Origin: Parasponia andersonii
Lineage: Eukaryota > Streptophyta > Magnoliopsida > Rosales > Cannabaceae
Assembly: GCA_002914805.1 (NCBI GenBank)
Contig: JXTB01000138.1
Span: 66,587-130,586 of the forward strand
Length of the DNA stretch: 64,000 bases
Direction: 5' to 3'
A model generated the notes under the pieces. It was given only the letters and a program-made list of their open reading frames with translations. It had not been told where the DNA came from and made no database searches. The translations under genes were made by a program, and so were the position numbers. Of this stretch, positions 39,900-51,480 are shown in pieces. Numbering within the stretch: position 1 is the first letter of the stretch; each line of letters begins with the position of its first letter.

Positions 39900-41159
39900 G
39901 GTTAGAGATTTGAACATGATTTTACCTCTTATGCCTTCATTTGTACACTTTAACCCTTTCACAAAATAAAGTAATAAAAATCACATAGTAAAAGGTTAAA
40001 AGTAATAAATAATTGTTAAATATTTAATTACAAAATAATGATATTTTTAATTTGTACTATATCAAATTTTCCATTAGCACTCTTACTAACTTATTTTATT
40101 GAAGTCTTTAGGCTATATTTGGTAGGAAGGAAAGAAAAAGAGAAGGAAGGAAGAAGTATGAAAATATGATTAGTGGAAAGGTAAAATCCTTTTCCTATAT
40201 ATCATTTTAAATTTTATTTGGTAGGAGATGATCTTGTATGCATTCCCATTTTCTATGAAGGGTATGAAATAGAAAATTTGGTCTCGAGTACTCTAGATGC
40301 AAAATGTCCACTTTTTATTTTTTTGGACTAAGCCACTAGACTCTTAGAGGTGTATATGAAGAGAATACGTGATTGAAAATACCAATCTAGGTTTGATATG
40401 CTACATTTCAAGGTCAAATGCAAATTATGTAACGTGAAAGATAGTTATTCATACGGGGATAAAGAAAGGGATATGAGTAATATACCGAAATACAAAAATT
40501 AGTTTTGATTTTTTTAGAAAAAATAGTTTGGATATAGATCCAAAAGGAAAAAAAAATCCATAGTTGGTTTTTTCGGTAATTGTATTTTGACCTAAAAGTT
40601 AAGAAAGTACGATCACGTGTAATTTTACGTCTGAAAATGAAGATTAATAAATTAAATTTTAATTAAGTGAAAATTTATTTCCTTGATTCAATATCAAAAT
40701 TACAACAATATCTTCTAGACCAAAAATATTTACATTATCACCCTTAGATCGAAAAAAAAAAAGATAATTTAAATTATCAAATTTAATAATTAAAATTTCA
40801 TCGTTGAATTATTAAGTTTCTATTCAATATTAAAAGTTTGCTATAACGTAACAATTGACCTATTATTTTAAACGAAAGAGAATAATATAAATAAATTATA
40901 AGAGTTTTATTGCCTTTTTAAATAGCTTGGTGCCGAAACAGGTGTCTTTTGAATTTTGCAGTGAATGACACCAATATATAAGGCTCATACAGGGCTGAAA
41001 ATGAGAGAGTTCCGAATACCCAACGGCCACATTTCCTCCATTTCAATTCCTTTCTTTTTCCGGAGTAGAGTAGAACCCAACCGATCCAACGCCAACGGCT
41101 CTCTCCAGAACCATGCGCTCTCGATCTTAGGGTTTTGGCTCCATTTGAAATCGAATTTT
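39900..41159. other. Non-coding stretch upstream of the gene-fragment cluster
   Basis: AT-rich to about 40930, then more balanced sequence. A TATATAAGGC motif near 40974 and CT-rich sequence towards 41110 look like a promoter and leader for the fragment starting at 41160. Confidence 0.35.
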
Positions 41160-41459
41160 TAGGTCTGCTACGTTTGAGGGCAATAGACCTGCAATTCTAG
41201 ACTTTCTCTGCTTCCCAAGTCGATCGAGTTTTCGGTGACCTCAGTCCATTCCCATTTCGTCAAGAAGAGGGCTAGAATGGAGGGTCTGGGTCTGCACAAG
41301 ATGGCTTCCTTCTTAATGGGTTCGGCTCAGAATTGGAGGAAGACGAAGGTTATAGGCCTCAAGAGGTGGAACCCAGTTGTTCTAGCGAGGAGGAAGAGAA
41401 CAATGTTGATCATGATGATGATTTGGGTGGTAAACTTCTGAGTCCCATGAACCAAAGGT
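41160..41459 (+). pseudogene. 5' part of an unidentified gene (leader and first exon)
   Basis: A leader-like stretch (TTTGAGGGCAATAGACCTGC near 41174) precedes a short acidic coding-like stretch with EDEGYRPQEVEPSCSSEEEE (about 41330-41400), ending in ATGAACCAAAG followed by GTATGTGCG, a plausible donor near 41458. I do not recognise the protein. A partial copy of the leader recurs at 61137-61230. It could be the start of the PAP/OAS1-domain gene whose fragment follows. Confidence 0.35.
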
Positions 41460-41900
41460 ATGTGCGTATACTTTTTCCTATCAAGTTAGTGGTGCTTTCG
41501 GTGGTTCTGCATGAAACCTTCTCCTTTGAACAATAATTGATGAAATGCTTTAGCATCTTTACCAAAATCATGTTGTTTGCTTCTACGGGTTGATCATCTA
41601 ATAAACGAGAACATTTATTCAAGCGGAGCATTATACTGATAAAGGTCTGGTGTCATTACGAGAGCCGTATGCTGGGTGCTCATCATGGACTCATTTTCTG
41701 GACCACTTGAGGAGACTCTCTCTATCTCTCTCTCTTCTTTTTATTTGAAAAAGAAGTTGACAATTTTGTTTCTTATCTCCGTAAATTCTTTTTCTTTTGT
41801 ATGTTCAGGATATTTATCGTTTCCTTGAGTTTTTTAGCAAGTTTGACTGGGACAATTTTTGTGTTAGTCTTTGGAGATTATTTAAGTAATGGTGTTTACT
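41460..41900 (+). pseudogene. PAP/OAS1 substrate-binding-domain gene fragment, copy 1
   Basis: Reads FKRSIILIKVWCHYESRMLG and then AHHGL (about 41617-41691), and after an intron ending ATGTTCAG near 41809, FLEFFSKFDWDNFCVSLW. These match plant nucleotidyltransferase proteins with a PAP/OAS1 substrate-binding domain (poly(A)-polymerase-like). About 60 bp present in copy 2 (LISTYALETLVLYIFRVF) are deleted between AHHGL and SGPLE. It lies directly upstream of the DA1 fragment in the same orientation. Confidence 0.65.
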
Positions 41901-42202
41901 CGTACAGTGTCTGAGATTTTGAATTATTTAACTGATGCTTATAAAACATCTTTCTCTTTGGCTGTTTTCTACATCTGGGAACTATCCTTACCATAAAAGT
42001 TGTTATAAGGAGAACTACCATCCAAAATGTGACGTCTGTGAGCACTTCGTAAGTATTTTACCAGAACCTAAAGGCATCCTCATCGATGTGATAGGAGGTC
42101 TTATCACAATGGTCTTATGTCTGTTTCTTTAAGCTGCAATTAAGACACTTACATTAATAGACATACAGACAACAGTCAACATATATGTTTATGCATGATA
42201 TG

Positions 42203-43034
42203 TGTCGGTATCGTTCCCAAATCATACGCCACGTGGATGATTAAGTGGCAGAATATGTCATAAACGGGATCCACTGTTTAACGGGTGTCGAGAGTGATTA
42301 GCTAAAAACTATGCGGGTCACACGTGATTTCGCAATCGGCCATTGGGACATCTGAAATTAGGGCCGAACCCATCACAGATCCTGGACAAACTCGGCCCAG
42401 TCAGACCCTTACCTCGACAGCTGGGGGGTCGGAAGCCCCAAGGGTCTTCCACCAAAATACGCTGGAAAGTAACTCACAACTCCAGACCCAGACAGAGCAT
42501 TTAATGCGATCTTGGGTAGGCGTGCGCAGAGGGCAAGTCGTCCTGACAGATCGGCGATTTAACCAAATCTCACCCCTGACAGATTCAAGCCATAAGAGGC
42601 GGCGGAAACCAGGCTACATCGAGACAGAGGTGATCACGATAATCTCGGCCCGTGACCTCTGGGAAATAATTTGAGGAAAAAGGTACTCAGTCCTGAGATT
42701 GAGACCCGAGTGGTTCACAATCTCAGGACTACATATATATGGGCCATACGCTCCCGAATGGGGCATGTACGCTTACAAGAAAGAAGTGTATGAAAAAAAC
42801 TTATGAGCAAGAAACAAACATATACTCATATAGAACTAATTCCTTGCTACCCTGAATCAAAGATAGACCACTGACTTAAGTATCAGAGAGTTTTTGCAGG
42901 TGGCCACCCCCGCCTCTCCGACCTTACCTGGAGTTCAGGGCATTTTTGGGATAGCGAGGACACGTGGACAGTTGGAGAGTACAGCATCAGCGGTTCAAAT
43001 ACACGTGGACGGTTGGTGAGAAATTGCTCCAACA
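42203..43034 (+). repeat. 5' LTR of the Tat element
   Basis: Starts TGTCGGTATCGTTCCC and ends CTGCTCC-like AATTGCTCCAACA. The likely promoter TACATATATATGGGCC lies near 42731. The 116-codon frame at 42324-42674 is repeated in part in the 3' LTR and is not a gene. Confidence 0.9.
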
Positions 43035-43037
43035 GTT

Positions 43038-43055
43038 TGGCACCGTCTGTGGAAA
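43038..43055 (+). promoter_or_regulatory. Primer-binding site of the Tat element
   Basis: TGGCACCGTCTGTGGAAA begins three bases after the 5' LTR. It corresponds to the TGGCGCCGTCTGTGGG-type site common in Tat-clade elements, with one substitution in the core. Confidence 0.6.
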
Positions 43056-43132
43056 ACAACGGTTGAGCGTGAGAAAAAGAGTAGGAGACTCACGATCGCG
43101 CTCTCCACGAACAAAAGGCCATACTACGTCGG

Positions 43133-44531
43133 ATGGCACCCTTGAGGATAACAACTAGGAGCACACGTCCCGACGCCGAAAGGAGCTCCCGAGAAGCACG
43201 ACCAAATCTAGAGCAAAAGCTGGATCAGATGCTCGCCGCCCTGACGAAAGCGAACCGGAAGGCAGAGATGGCCCACGAGGCCGTACTGAGTTTGAGGGAT
43301 GAAGTCGCGGAGGTACGTAGAGATAACGTCCGCATCGAAGGGCTGCTGGCGAGTGAAGATAGAAGCCAGCGGAGAGAAGATTTTGACGAAGAAGTCTAAC
43401 AAGAATTCGGAAGCCAACCGCGAGGAGAAGTTCCCGCCCCATTCGAGTCGCGGATGCAGGGGGGCGGCAAAGCCAGTCGAGACCCCTCCAGGCCAGGGGG
43501 CCGATGGGCGAAAGATCCCATGGAAGCCCAGGAGGTACGCCTCCCGAATGGAAGCAGGAAATGATGGCGGAGTTGGGTAAGAGACTCGGGGCTCACAGCC
43601 AGACCTCCGACGATCTGGCAGAGCAAACGGTGTGAGGGATTAACCAGACGGCCTTCGCCGACAGGATCCAGATTGAGCCCAGGCCGAGGGACTTCATGAC
43701 CCCGACCCTCAAGCCATTCGAGGGGAAAACTGACTCCCTCGATCACATATACCACTTCCAGCAGAAGATGGCTTTGGAAACCAGGAATGAGGCCGTGACC
43801 TGTAAAGTCTTCTCTACGACTCTGGCGGGACCAGCTCTGCTATGGTTCAGACAGCTCCCGGAAAAATCCATAAATGAGTTCGAAGATTTCTACAAACTTT
43901 TCCTAAAGCAGTACGCGGGCGTCCAGAGACAGTAAAAAACCATGTGAGACCTTGACCGGTTGGAGCAGGCTACAGATGAGTCCCCACGAGACTACCTATC
44001 GTGTTTCCTCGAGATAATGTCCCTAGTCCATAATGCAGACTCGGTCTAAGCTGCAGGATCATTCGTCAGGAGCCTGCAGCTAGGATCAATGCTATCGGAC
44101 CACCTCCTTTTGAATCTCCCGTACGATATAGTGGACGTCCAGGCAAAGTCAGAAGGGGTATTCAGGGTATTGCAAAGCCACCAGAAGGCGCCCAAGACCT
44201 CCGCCGCGATAAAACGACGCCGGCACAACCCCTAGCCCCGCAAGTGGTAAAGGGACCCTTGCCAGACCAAGCTGCGACTCCGAAACGGGAAGCCCCATTC
44301 GAAGCAATCAGGAAGATGGCAAGAGGAGGAAGACGTCCTGCGACCCTCTGCTGAAGTATGAGCTCAACACGCCAATCGACATGATCTACTTCCAAATCAA
44401 GGACAAGGGCATTTTCAAAGACCCGCCCAAATCTGGCGTCCCTGAGCATATGAAAAACATGAATAGGTATTGCCAGTTTCACAAAGACTTCGGGCACGAA
44501 ACCGTCCACTGCCCCTCTATGCACAGGTCAT
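43133..44531 (+). pseudogene. gag: gag of the Tat element
   Basis: An N-terminal charged, probably coiled-coil part (43133-43399) ends at a stop. The retrotransposon Gag domain is at 43696-43935 and further (FEGKTDSLDHIYHFQQKMAL, LLWFRQLPEKSINEFEDFY), interrupted by a stop at 43933. The zinc knuckle near 44467-44530 reads YCQFHKDFGHETVHCPS, the C-x2-H-x3-GH-x4-C form used by this clade. At least three stops and two frame changes. It would form the nucleocapsid shell in an intact element. Confidence 0.75.
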
Positions 44532-44565
44532 GATGGCGATCCACGCTGACAGGTTGAAATAGTAT

Positions 44566-45332
44566 GTGAAAACTGGTGGAACCCAGCCACTGGAAAACGT
44601 CACCAGGCTTGAAAAAGGGAAGCAGACCCAAGCCTCTAGGTCAGGAGAGCAAACCTTGAGGATAGTGCTGAGCATCGTGGGCAGGCCAGAGCAAACCCAG
44701 GAGCAGGAGGAGAAGGAAAAAAGCCTCAAAAGAGCTGAAAGAGGATTAAAGCGCCTGAGGAGGATGGGCCATTCCGTCTACCATTTGATGTCGGGAGAGA
44801 GTCGCACCTCTGCAGCCCCCATCGTTTTCACCCAGCAAGATTTAACTACGGTGCGCCTGCCTCACGATGACCCCTTAGTGATTAAACTGCAGATCAGCTC
44901 CACATTGGTCAGAAGGGTCTTGGTCGACGGTGGAAGCAGCGTCGATATCCTGTTCCTTAGCACATTCGAAAATATGGGCTTAGATAGAAGCGCACTCAGG
45001 CCGACCTGTCAACCGCTGTTCGCTTTTGACAGCACTAAGGTCTGCCCCTTGGGCGTCGTGACCCTTAATGTCTGCGTTTTGCTGAGAGATGCTTGGACGT
45101 GGACTTCATCGTCTTTGACTGCCAATCCTCCTTCAACGTCATCATGGGAAGGGGATGGATCCACGCCATGCATGGGGTCGCTTCTACCCTCTACCAGGTC
45201 TTAAGATGTCTATCAAAGGACGGTACCTATATGATAGACATCAAAGGAGACCAGACCTCCGCAAGGAAGTGCTTTTCAACTGCCATGAGGGGAGCCGACG
45301 CGAATGCAAGCGCCGCGACCGGGGACGAATAG
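44566..45332 (+). pseudogene. pol: Aspartic protease of the Tat element
   Basis: The frame at 44566 runs through PHDDPLVIKLQISS to the active-site block VLVDGGSSVDILF (DGG, where classical aspartic proteases have DTG/DSG; I believe DGG is common in this plant clade). A frameshift near 45090 moves to the frame of DFIVFDCQSSFNVIMGRGWI and HAMHGVASTLYQVLR. A TAG at 45330 precedes the RT region. Confidence 0.75.
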
Positions 45333-45359
45333 CAATTAAAGGACCGCCTGCTAGCGTAC

Positions 45360-46310
45360 ATGAGGCAAGTTGAAGAGGAGTCTGACGACCCGGAATCCAC
45401 GATCGAGGAGCTGGTAGCGGTCCCTTTGAAAGAGGCAGAGCCGGCAAGGGTGATTCTAATCGGGGCCTTATTACCCGAGGAGCAAAGGAACGAAATATTG
45501 GGATTCCTGAAGCGGAACGAGGACATCTTCGCATGGTCCCACGACGACATGCCCGGGATAGACCCTGCACACACTTGCCACCGGCTGAATATAGATCCTA
45601 ACTTTCCTATAGTCAGGTAGAAACCCCGAAGGTTTGTACCAGAGAAAAACAGGACGATCAATAAGGAGGTAGAGAAGCTACTAGAGAACGGTCTGATCAG
45701 GGAATGCGCATACCCACGTTGGGTCTCCAACTCGATAGTGGTAAAAAAGAAAAACGGCGACGACCGTATTTGCATAGACTTCACCAACCTAAACAAGGCT
45801 TGCTCGAAGAATAGCTTCCCCTTGCCAAGAATCGACCAAATGGTAGATGCGACGGCAGGATTCAACAGAATGAGCTTTTTGGATGCCTACTCTGGGTACA
45901 ACCAGATTCCCTTGTACGCGGAAGACCAGGTCCACACGGCTTTTATCACAGAGCGTGGTCTGTACTGCTACAGGCATATGCCATTTGGCTTGAAGAACGT
46001 AGGGGCAACCTACCAAAGGTTCATGAATAAAATATTCGATAGGCTACTAGGGAAGACTATGGAGGTCTATAGACGACATGGTCGTGAAGAGCAGAGAAGA
46101 TTCAGACTATCTGGGACACTTAGACGAATATTTTCAGATTCTGAGGCAATATCGGATGGATCTGAATCCCAAGAAATGTGCATTTGGGGTGTCCTTTGGT
46201 CAATTCCTAGGGCATATCGTGAGCAGGAGGGGTATTGAGGCAAACCCGACCCAGTTGACCTCACAGATGTGCAGAGACCCTCGACCATTCGGGAGGTCCA
46301 ACGCCTAACT
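45360..46310 (+). pseudogene. pol: Reverse transcriptase of the Tat element
   Basis: Conserved RT blocks follow in order: ENGLIRECAYPRWVSNSIVV, DDRICIDFTNLNKACSKNSF, FPLPRIDQMVDATAGFNRMS, FLDAYSGYNQIPL, MPFGLKNVGATYQRFMNKIF. A 2-bp loss near 46070 falls inside the catalytic YxDD box, so DDMVVKSREDSDYLGHLDEY continues in the next frame. A stop (TAG) lies at 45618. The enzyme would copy the element RNA into DNA; this copy cannot make it. Confidence 0.88.
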
Positions 46311-46439
46311 GGGAAGATAGCCGCTCTCAGCCGATTCGTTTCCAAGATGTCCGACCGATGCAAACTTTTTCTTCCAATGTTTGAAGAAAAGCTCTACTAT
46401 CATCTGGGGTGAGGAACAAGACACGGCGCTGGCAGATCT

Positions 46440-46826
46440 CAAGCTGTATTTGAGTCACCCCCTATCTTGGCTTCCCCAGCAGAGGGGGAGTGCCTGTACG
46501 CCTATTTAGCAGTGTCCGAAGTAGCAGTCAGCGCCGTACTGTTCATCGAGAAAGACGGCAAACAGAAAACGGTATTTTATATAAGCCGCATGCTCTTGGA
46601 TGCTGAGACGCGATATAGTGTGGCAGAAAAGCTGGTCCTCACTCTGGTCAACGCTAAAAAGAAACTCCGGCAGTACTTTGAGGCACACTCGGTCACCGTG
46701 TATACGGATTTCCCCATCCACCAAATTTTGGCCAAGTCAGACCTATCGGGACGATTGACTAAGTGGGCCATCGAGCTGGAAATATACGATATCGAGTATC
46801 GGCCTCGAGCGGCGAAGAAAGGATAG
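46440..46826 (+). pseudogene. pol: RNase H (RT-linked) of the Tat element
   Basis: ECLYAYLAVSEVAVSAVLF, KTVFYISRMLLDAETRYSVA and HSVTVYTDFPIHQILAKSDL are standard gypsy RNase H blocks. It lies one frame away from the end of the RT region and closes with TAG at 46824, after EIYDIEYRPRAAKKG. Confidence 0.85.
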
Positions 46827-46918
46827 GTCATGGCGGATTTTCTGGTGGAAATCGAATCTTTCGGCGAGCAGCACGACCCGTCTCAAGTGTCTCGACTTCG
46901 CCCCCTTCAGCCTAGACG

Positions 46919-47300
46919 CTTTATACCGACGGATCCACGAATGCCTCAGGGTCAGGTATCGGGATAGTCTTGCAGACCCCAACGGGTCTTAGAGTTGAGA
47001 AGGCTTTGAGGCTCGGCTTCCAGGCGACTAACAATGAGGCGGAGTACGAGGCACTGCTACAAGGCCTTGAGCTGGCAATGCACTTCGGAGTGGAGAACAT
47101 CGCAGTAAAGACTGACTCACAGTTGATCGCGGGTAAGGTCAGGGGAAACTTTGAAGTAAAAGAACCAAGGCTGCACAGGTACTTCTCCAAGGTAATGGGG
47201 GCAAAAGCTCGCTTTGACAATTTCAATATCGAATCAATCCCCAGGGAGATAAACCAGAGGGCTGACAAGCTAGCCAAGAGTGCGTCGACCGGGGATATGG
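46919..47300 (+). pseudogene. pol: Second (archaeal-type) RNase H of the Tat element
   Basis: YTDGSTNASGSGIGIVLQ, NNEAEYEALLQGLELA, VKTDSQLIAGKV and NQRADKLAKSAS supply the D-E-D-D acidic residues. A second RNase H between the RT-linked one and integrase is the marker of the Tat clade. This domain is open in one frame (to 47695). Confidence 0.85.
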
Positions 47301-50191
47301 CTAGAAACATCGAAATTCTCCTAGAAGGCGGGAGCATAAGAGACCCCCCACAGACCCCTGCACACCATGTATTCGCAACCGGAACTGCTGATGAAGGGTG
47401 GATGAAACCCATCACCCAGTATTTGACATTGGGGAACCTACCCACGGACCCCCGAGAAGCATGGTCGGTTAGGTTGAAGGCCACCAGATACTCGATGGGG
47501 GAACGACTATACAGGAGATCGACAATGGGTCCGATGCTGCGGTGTATAGGTCCCGTCGAAGCGCAAAAGCTTATGGAGGAAATCCACAAGGGAGTATGCG
47601 GCAACCACTCTGGCGGATGCAGCCTCGCCCACAAGGCTCTTAACGGCTGGGTACTTCTGGCCATACATGATGACAGAGGCGGCCCGATTCATTAAGAAAT
47701 GTAATAAATGCCAGAGGTTCACCCCAATAAAACGTCAGCCCGCGGAGATACTTCATTCGAACATAACCCCCTGGCCGTTTGCCAAATGGGGTCTGGACAT
47801 CATCAGAGAGGTCCCCAGAAGTCCAGGGGGAAGGAGGTACGTCCTGTTGGCCACGGATTACTTCACCAAATGGGTAGAAGCTGAAGCCTATGCAACCGTT
47901 AGCAAGACATATACAATTAACTTCATCTGGAAGAACATAATCTGTCAGTTCGGAATTCCGAAAGAGATACACGCCGATCATGGCACACAGTTCCAAAATG
48001 CTAAGTTCAAGGAGCTATGCGAGCTGTATGATATAAGGCTCAGTTTCTCTTTTGTGAACTACCCTCAGGGGAACGGTCAAGCAGAGGCAACGAATAAAGC
48101 CATATTTAACAACATCAAAAAGAACTTACAGGAGGCTAAAGACAAGTGGTTAAAAGAGCTGCCGGCCGTTGTATGGGCTTATCGAACCACGGAGCGGAGG
48201 TCGACTGGAAGAACGCCATTCACCATGGTCTACGGCTTAGAGGTTGTGATCCCGACTGAAGTCGGCCTCCTGACCCTCCGTTCCGAAGTGATGAGAGATT
48301 CCCCCTTGAACGAAGGCCAGCTAAGCCGCAACACAAACCTCCTAGAGGAAACGAGAGACATGGCCTTAGTCCACCTGGCTTCGTACCACCAGTAGGCTAG
48401 ATCCTACTACGCAAGAAAGGTTAGAGCTCGACAATTTAATGCCGGGGATTGGGTCCTGAAAGTTAGAACAAAGAATTCCTCGAAACTGGACTCCAATTAG
48501 ATCGGAACCTGTTAGGTGATCAAAGTGCTCGACAATGGTGCGTATGTCCTGAAAGAGCTCAAGACCGAGAAAATTTGCCGAACACTTGGAACGCTCAGCA
48601 CTTGAAAAAGTATCACATGTAAGACGCATGCATATGATGTAAGACCATGTGAATGCTTATATTANTCAGGGGAAACTTTGAAGTAAAAGAACCAAGGCTG
48701 CACAGGTACTTCTCCAAGGTAATGGGGGCAAAAGCTCGCTTTGACAATTTCAATATCGAATCAATCCCCAGGGAGATAAACCAGAGGGCTGACAAGCTAG
48801 CCAAGAGTGCGTCGACCGGGGATATGGCTAGAAACATCGAAATTCTCCTAGAAGGCGGGAGCATAAGAGACCCCCCACAGACCCCTGCACACCATGTATT
48901 CGCAACCGGAACTGCTGATGAAGGGTGGATGAAACCCATCACCCAGTATTTGACATTGGGGAACCTACCCACGGACCCCCGAGAAGCATGGTCGGTTAGG
49001 TTGAAGGCCACCAGATACTCGATGGGGGAACGACTATACAGGAGATCGACAATGGGTCCGATGCTGCGGTGTATAGGTCCCGTCGAAGCGCAAAAGCTTA
49101 TGGAGGAAATCCACAAGGGAGTATGCGGCAACCACTCTGGCGGATGCAGCCTCGCCCACAAGGCTCTTAACGGCTGGGTACTTCTGGCCATACATGATGA
49201 CAGAGGCGGCCCGATTCATTAAGAAATGTAATAAATGCCAGAGGTTCACCCCAATAAAACGTCAGCCCGCGGAGATACTTCATTCGAACATAACCCCCTG
49301 GCCGTTTGCCAAATGGGGTCTGGACATCATCAGAGAGGTCCCCAGAAGTCCAGGGGGAAGGAGGTACGTCCTGTTGGCCACGGATTACTTCACCAAATGG
49401 GTAGAAGCTGAAGCCTATGCAACCGTTAGCAAGACATATACAATTAACTTCATCTGGAAGAACATAATCTGTCAGTTCGGAATTCCGAAAGAGATACACG
49501 CCGATCATGGCACACAGTTCCAAAATGCTAAGTTCAAGGAGCTATGCGAGCTGTATGATATAAGGCTCAGTTTCTCTTTTGTGAACTACCCTCAGGGGAA
49601 CGGTCAAGCAGAGGCAACGAATAAAGCCATATTTAACAACATCAAAAAGAACTTACAGGAGGCTAAAGACAAGTGGTTAAAAGAGCTGCCGGCCGTTGTA
49701 TGGGCTTATCGAACCACGGAGCGGAGGTCGACTGGAAGAACGCCATTCACCATGGTCTACGGCTTAGAGGTTGTGATCCCGACTGAAGTCGGCCTCCTGA
49801 CCCTCCGTTCCGAAGTGATGAGAGATTCCCCCTTGAACGAAGGCCAGCTAAGCCGCAACACAAACCTCCTAGAGGAAACGAGAGACATGGCCTTAGTCCA
49901 CCTGGCTTCGTACCACCAGTAGGCTAGATCCTACTACGCAAGAAAGGTTAGAGCTCGACAATTTAATGCCGGGGATTGGGTCCTGAAAGTTAGAACAAAG
50001 AATTCCTCGAAACTGGACTCCAATTAGATCGGAACCTGTTAGGTGATCAAAGTGCTCGACAATGGTGCGTATGTCCTGAAAGAGCTCAAGACCGAGAAAA
50101 TTTGCCGAACACTTGGAACGCTCAGCACTTGAAAAAGTATCACATGTAAGACGCATGCATATGATGTAAGACCATGTGAATGCTTATATTA
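47139..50191 (+). repeat. Exact 1526-bp direct repeat joined at an 'n'
   Basis: 47139-48664 and 48666-50191 appear identical (offset 1527) and the joining base at 48665 is 'n'. The repeat starts in the middle of the second RNase H and ends 60 bp after the integrase region, so it respects no domain boundary. An assembly or gap-closure duplication is the simplest explanation. If so, the second integrase block (48666-50191) is not real DNA and the true element is about 12.6 kb. Confidence 0.9.
47500..48604 (+). pseudogene. pol: Integrase of the Tat element
   Basis: The H2C2 zinc finger is split by a frameshift near 47645 (EIHKGVCGNHSGG, then FIKKCNKCQRF in the next frame). The catalytic core 47667-48395 reads KWGLDIIREVP, HADHGTQFQNAKF and NGQAEATNKAIF, giving the D-D-E residues. 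A stop at 48393 and others interrupt the C-terminal domain (RQFNAGDWVLKV). An identical copy lies at 49027-50131. Confidence 0.88.
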
Positions 50192-50269
50192 TTGAAAATT
50201 TTAAATCCAAGACAGGTCAAGTTCCCTTTTTGCCGCATGGATTCATCTTTTGGTTTACTATGGAAAAGG

Positions 50270-50291
50270 GGTCTGCCCACAGTGGCAGACC
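50270..50291 (+). other. Perfect 8-bp hairpin, repeated downstream
   Basis: GGTCTGCC (50270-50277), a 6-base loop CACAGT, then GGCAGACC (50284-50291). Related copies follow near 50386 and, degenerate, near 50459 and 50530. It lies after integrase and before the minisatellite; its role is unknown. Confidence 0.7.
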
Positions 50292-50582
50292 CCACATACT
50301 ATTCATGCGTGAGACCCACATGAACGCTTATATTATTAAAAAGCTTGATTCCGAAATAGGTTAGATCTACTGCCACACGGAAAAGGGTCTGCCCACAGTA
50401 GCAGACCCAACGTTTTATTTGCACAGGCAAAAGATCCTACCAGGCTGCTACGGAGAATGGTCTGCCCATAATAACAGATCCCACGCCTCAGTTGCACAGG
50501 CAAAAAATCATGCCGGGTTGCCACCGAAAGGGTCTTCCACATTTGCGGACCATAAGCACAACTCGCACAATCAATGATCATA

Positions 50583-51270
50583 CTATGGGAGTCACGTCGC
50601 TCATCGACGACCTGAGAAAATGTACGAAGAGGAAACTGCTGTGTAACCAAAAACTTTCCAGCAGACATCAAAAACGCTCGTACTATGGGAGTCACGTCAC
50701 TCGTCAATGACCCGAGAAAACGTACGAAGAGGAAACTGCTGTGCAACCAAAAACTTGCCAGCAGACCTCAAAAACGGTCGTACTATGGGAGTCACGTCGC
50801 TCGTCGACGACCCGAGAAAACGTACAAAGAGGAAATAACTATGCAATAAAATCTTACCAGCAAACCTCAAAAACGCTGGTACTATGGGAGTCACGTCGCT
50901 CGTCGACGACCCGAGAAAATGTACGAAGAGGAGATAGCTATGCAACAAAATCTTGCCAGCAGACCTCAAAAATGCTCGTACTATGGGAGTCACGTCGCTC
51001 GTCGATGACCCGAGAAAACGTACGAAGAGGAAATAGCTGTGCAAAAAAATCTTGCCAGCAGACCTCAAAAACGCTCGTACTATGGGAGTCATGTCGCTCG
51101 TCAACGACCTGAGAAAGTACGAAGAGGAAACAGCTACGCAACTAAAAATTCGCCAGTAGACCTAAAAAACGATCGTACTATGGGAATCACATCGTGCAAT
51201 AAAATGCTTGCCGATGATCCGGGAAAACGTACGAGGAAGAAAGGGGTGCGCAGCCCAAAAGCTTGCCAGC
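50583..51270 (+). repeat. Minisatellite of seven 98-100 bp units in the Tat element
   Basis: Units start with CTATGGGAGTCACGTCGCTC at 50583, 50683, 50783, 50882, 50981, 51080 and 51178. Each carries CGACCCGAGAAAACGTACGA and CCAGCAGACCTCAAAAACG. Overlapping repetitive frames on both strands (for example 50741-51112) arise only because the period is near 99. Confidence 0.92.
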
Positions 51271-51284
51271 ATACCCCCTAAAGA

Positions 51285-51480
51285 ACATTTTTAGCTACAC
51301 GAAGAGCTAAAGGAAAGCAGGGTCGGGATCCACCGGTTGGAAGTGGACCCTCCCTCCTTAAGGAATGTTTTAACTACACGAAGAGCTAAAGGAAAGCAGG
51401 GTCGGGATCCATCCGTTGGAAGTGGACCCCCCTAAGGGACATTTTAGCTACACGAAAAGATAAAGGAAAGCAGGCTCTAC
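51285..51480 (+). repeat. Second tandem repeat, three units of 65-80 bp
   Basis: Three units share ACACGAAGAGCTAAAGGAAA and GCAGGGTCGGGATCCA, then CGTTGGAAGTGGACCC. They begin near 51286, 51364 and 51430; the last is truncated. Confidence 0.8.

Noticed and set aside
46921-47664. 247-residue minus-strand frame
   Set aside because: It is the shadow of the second RNase H and integrase region; the plus strand reads as conserved pol domains.
50697-51281. Long repetitive protein frames on both strands
   Set aside because: They arise from the roughly 99-100-bp minisatellite period; nothing supports translation.
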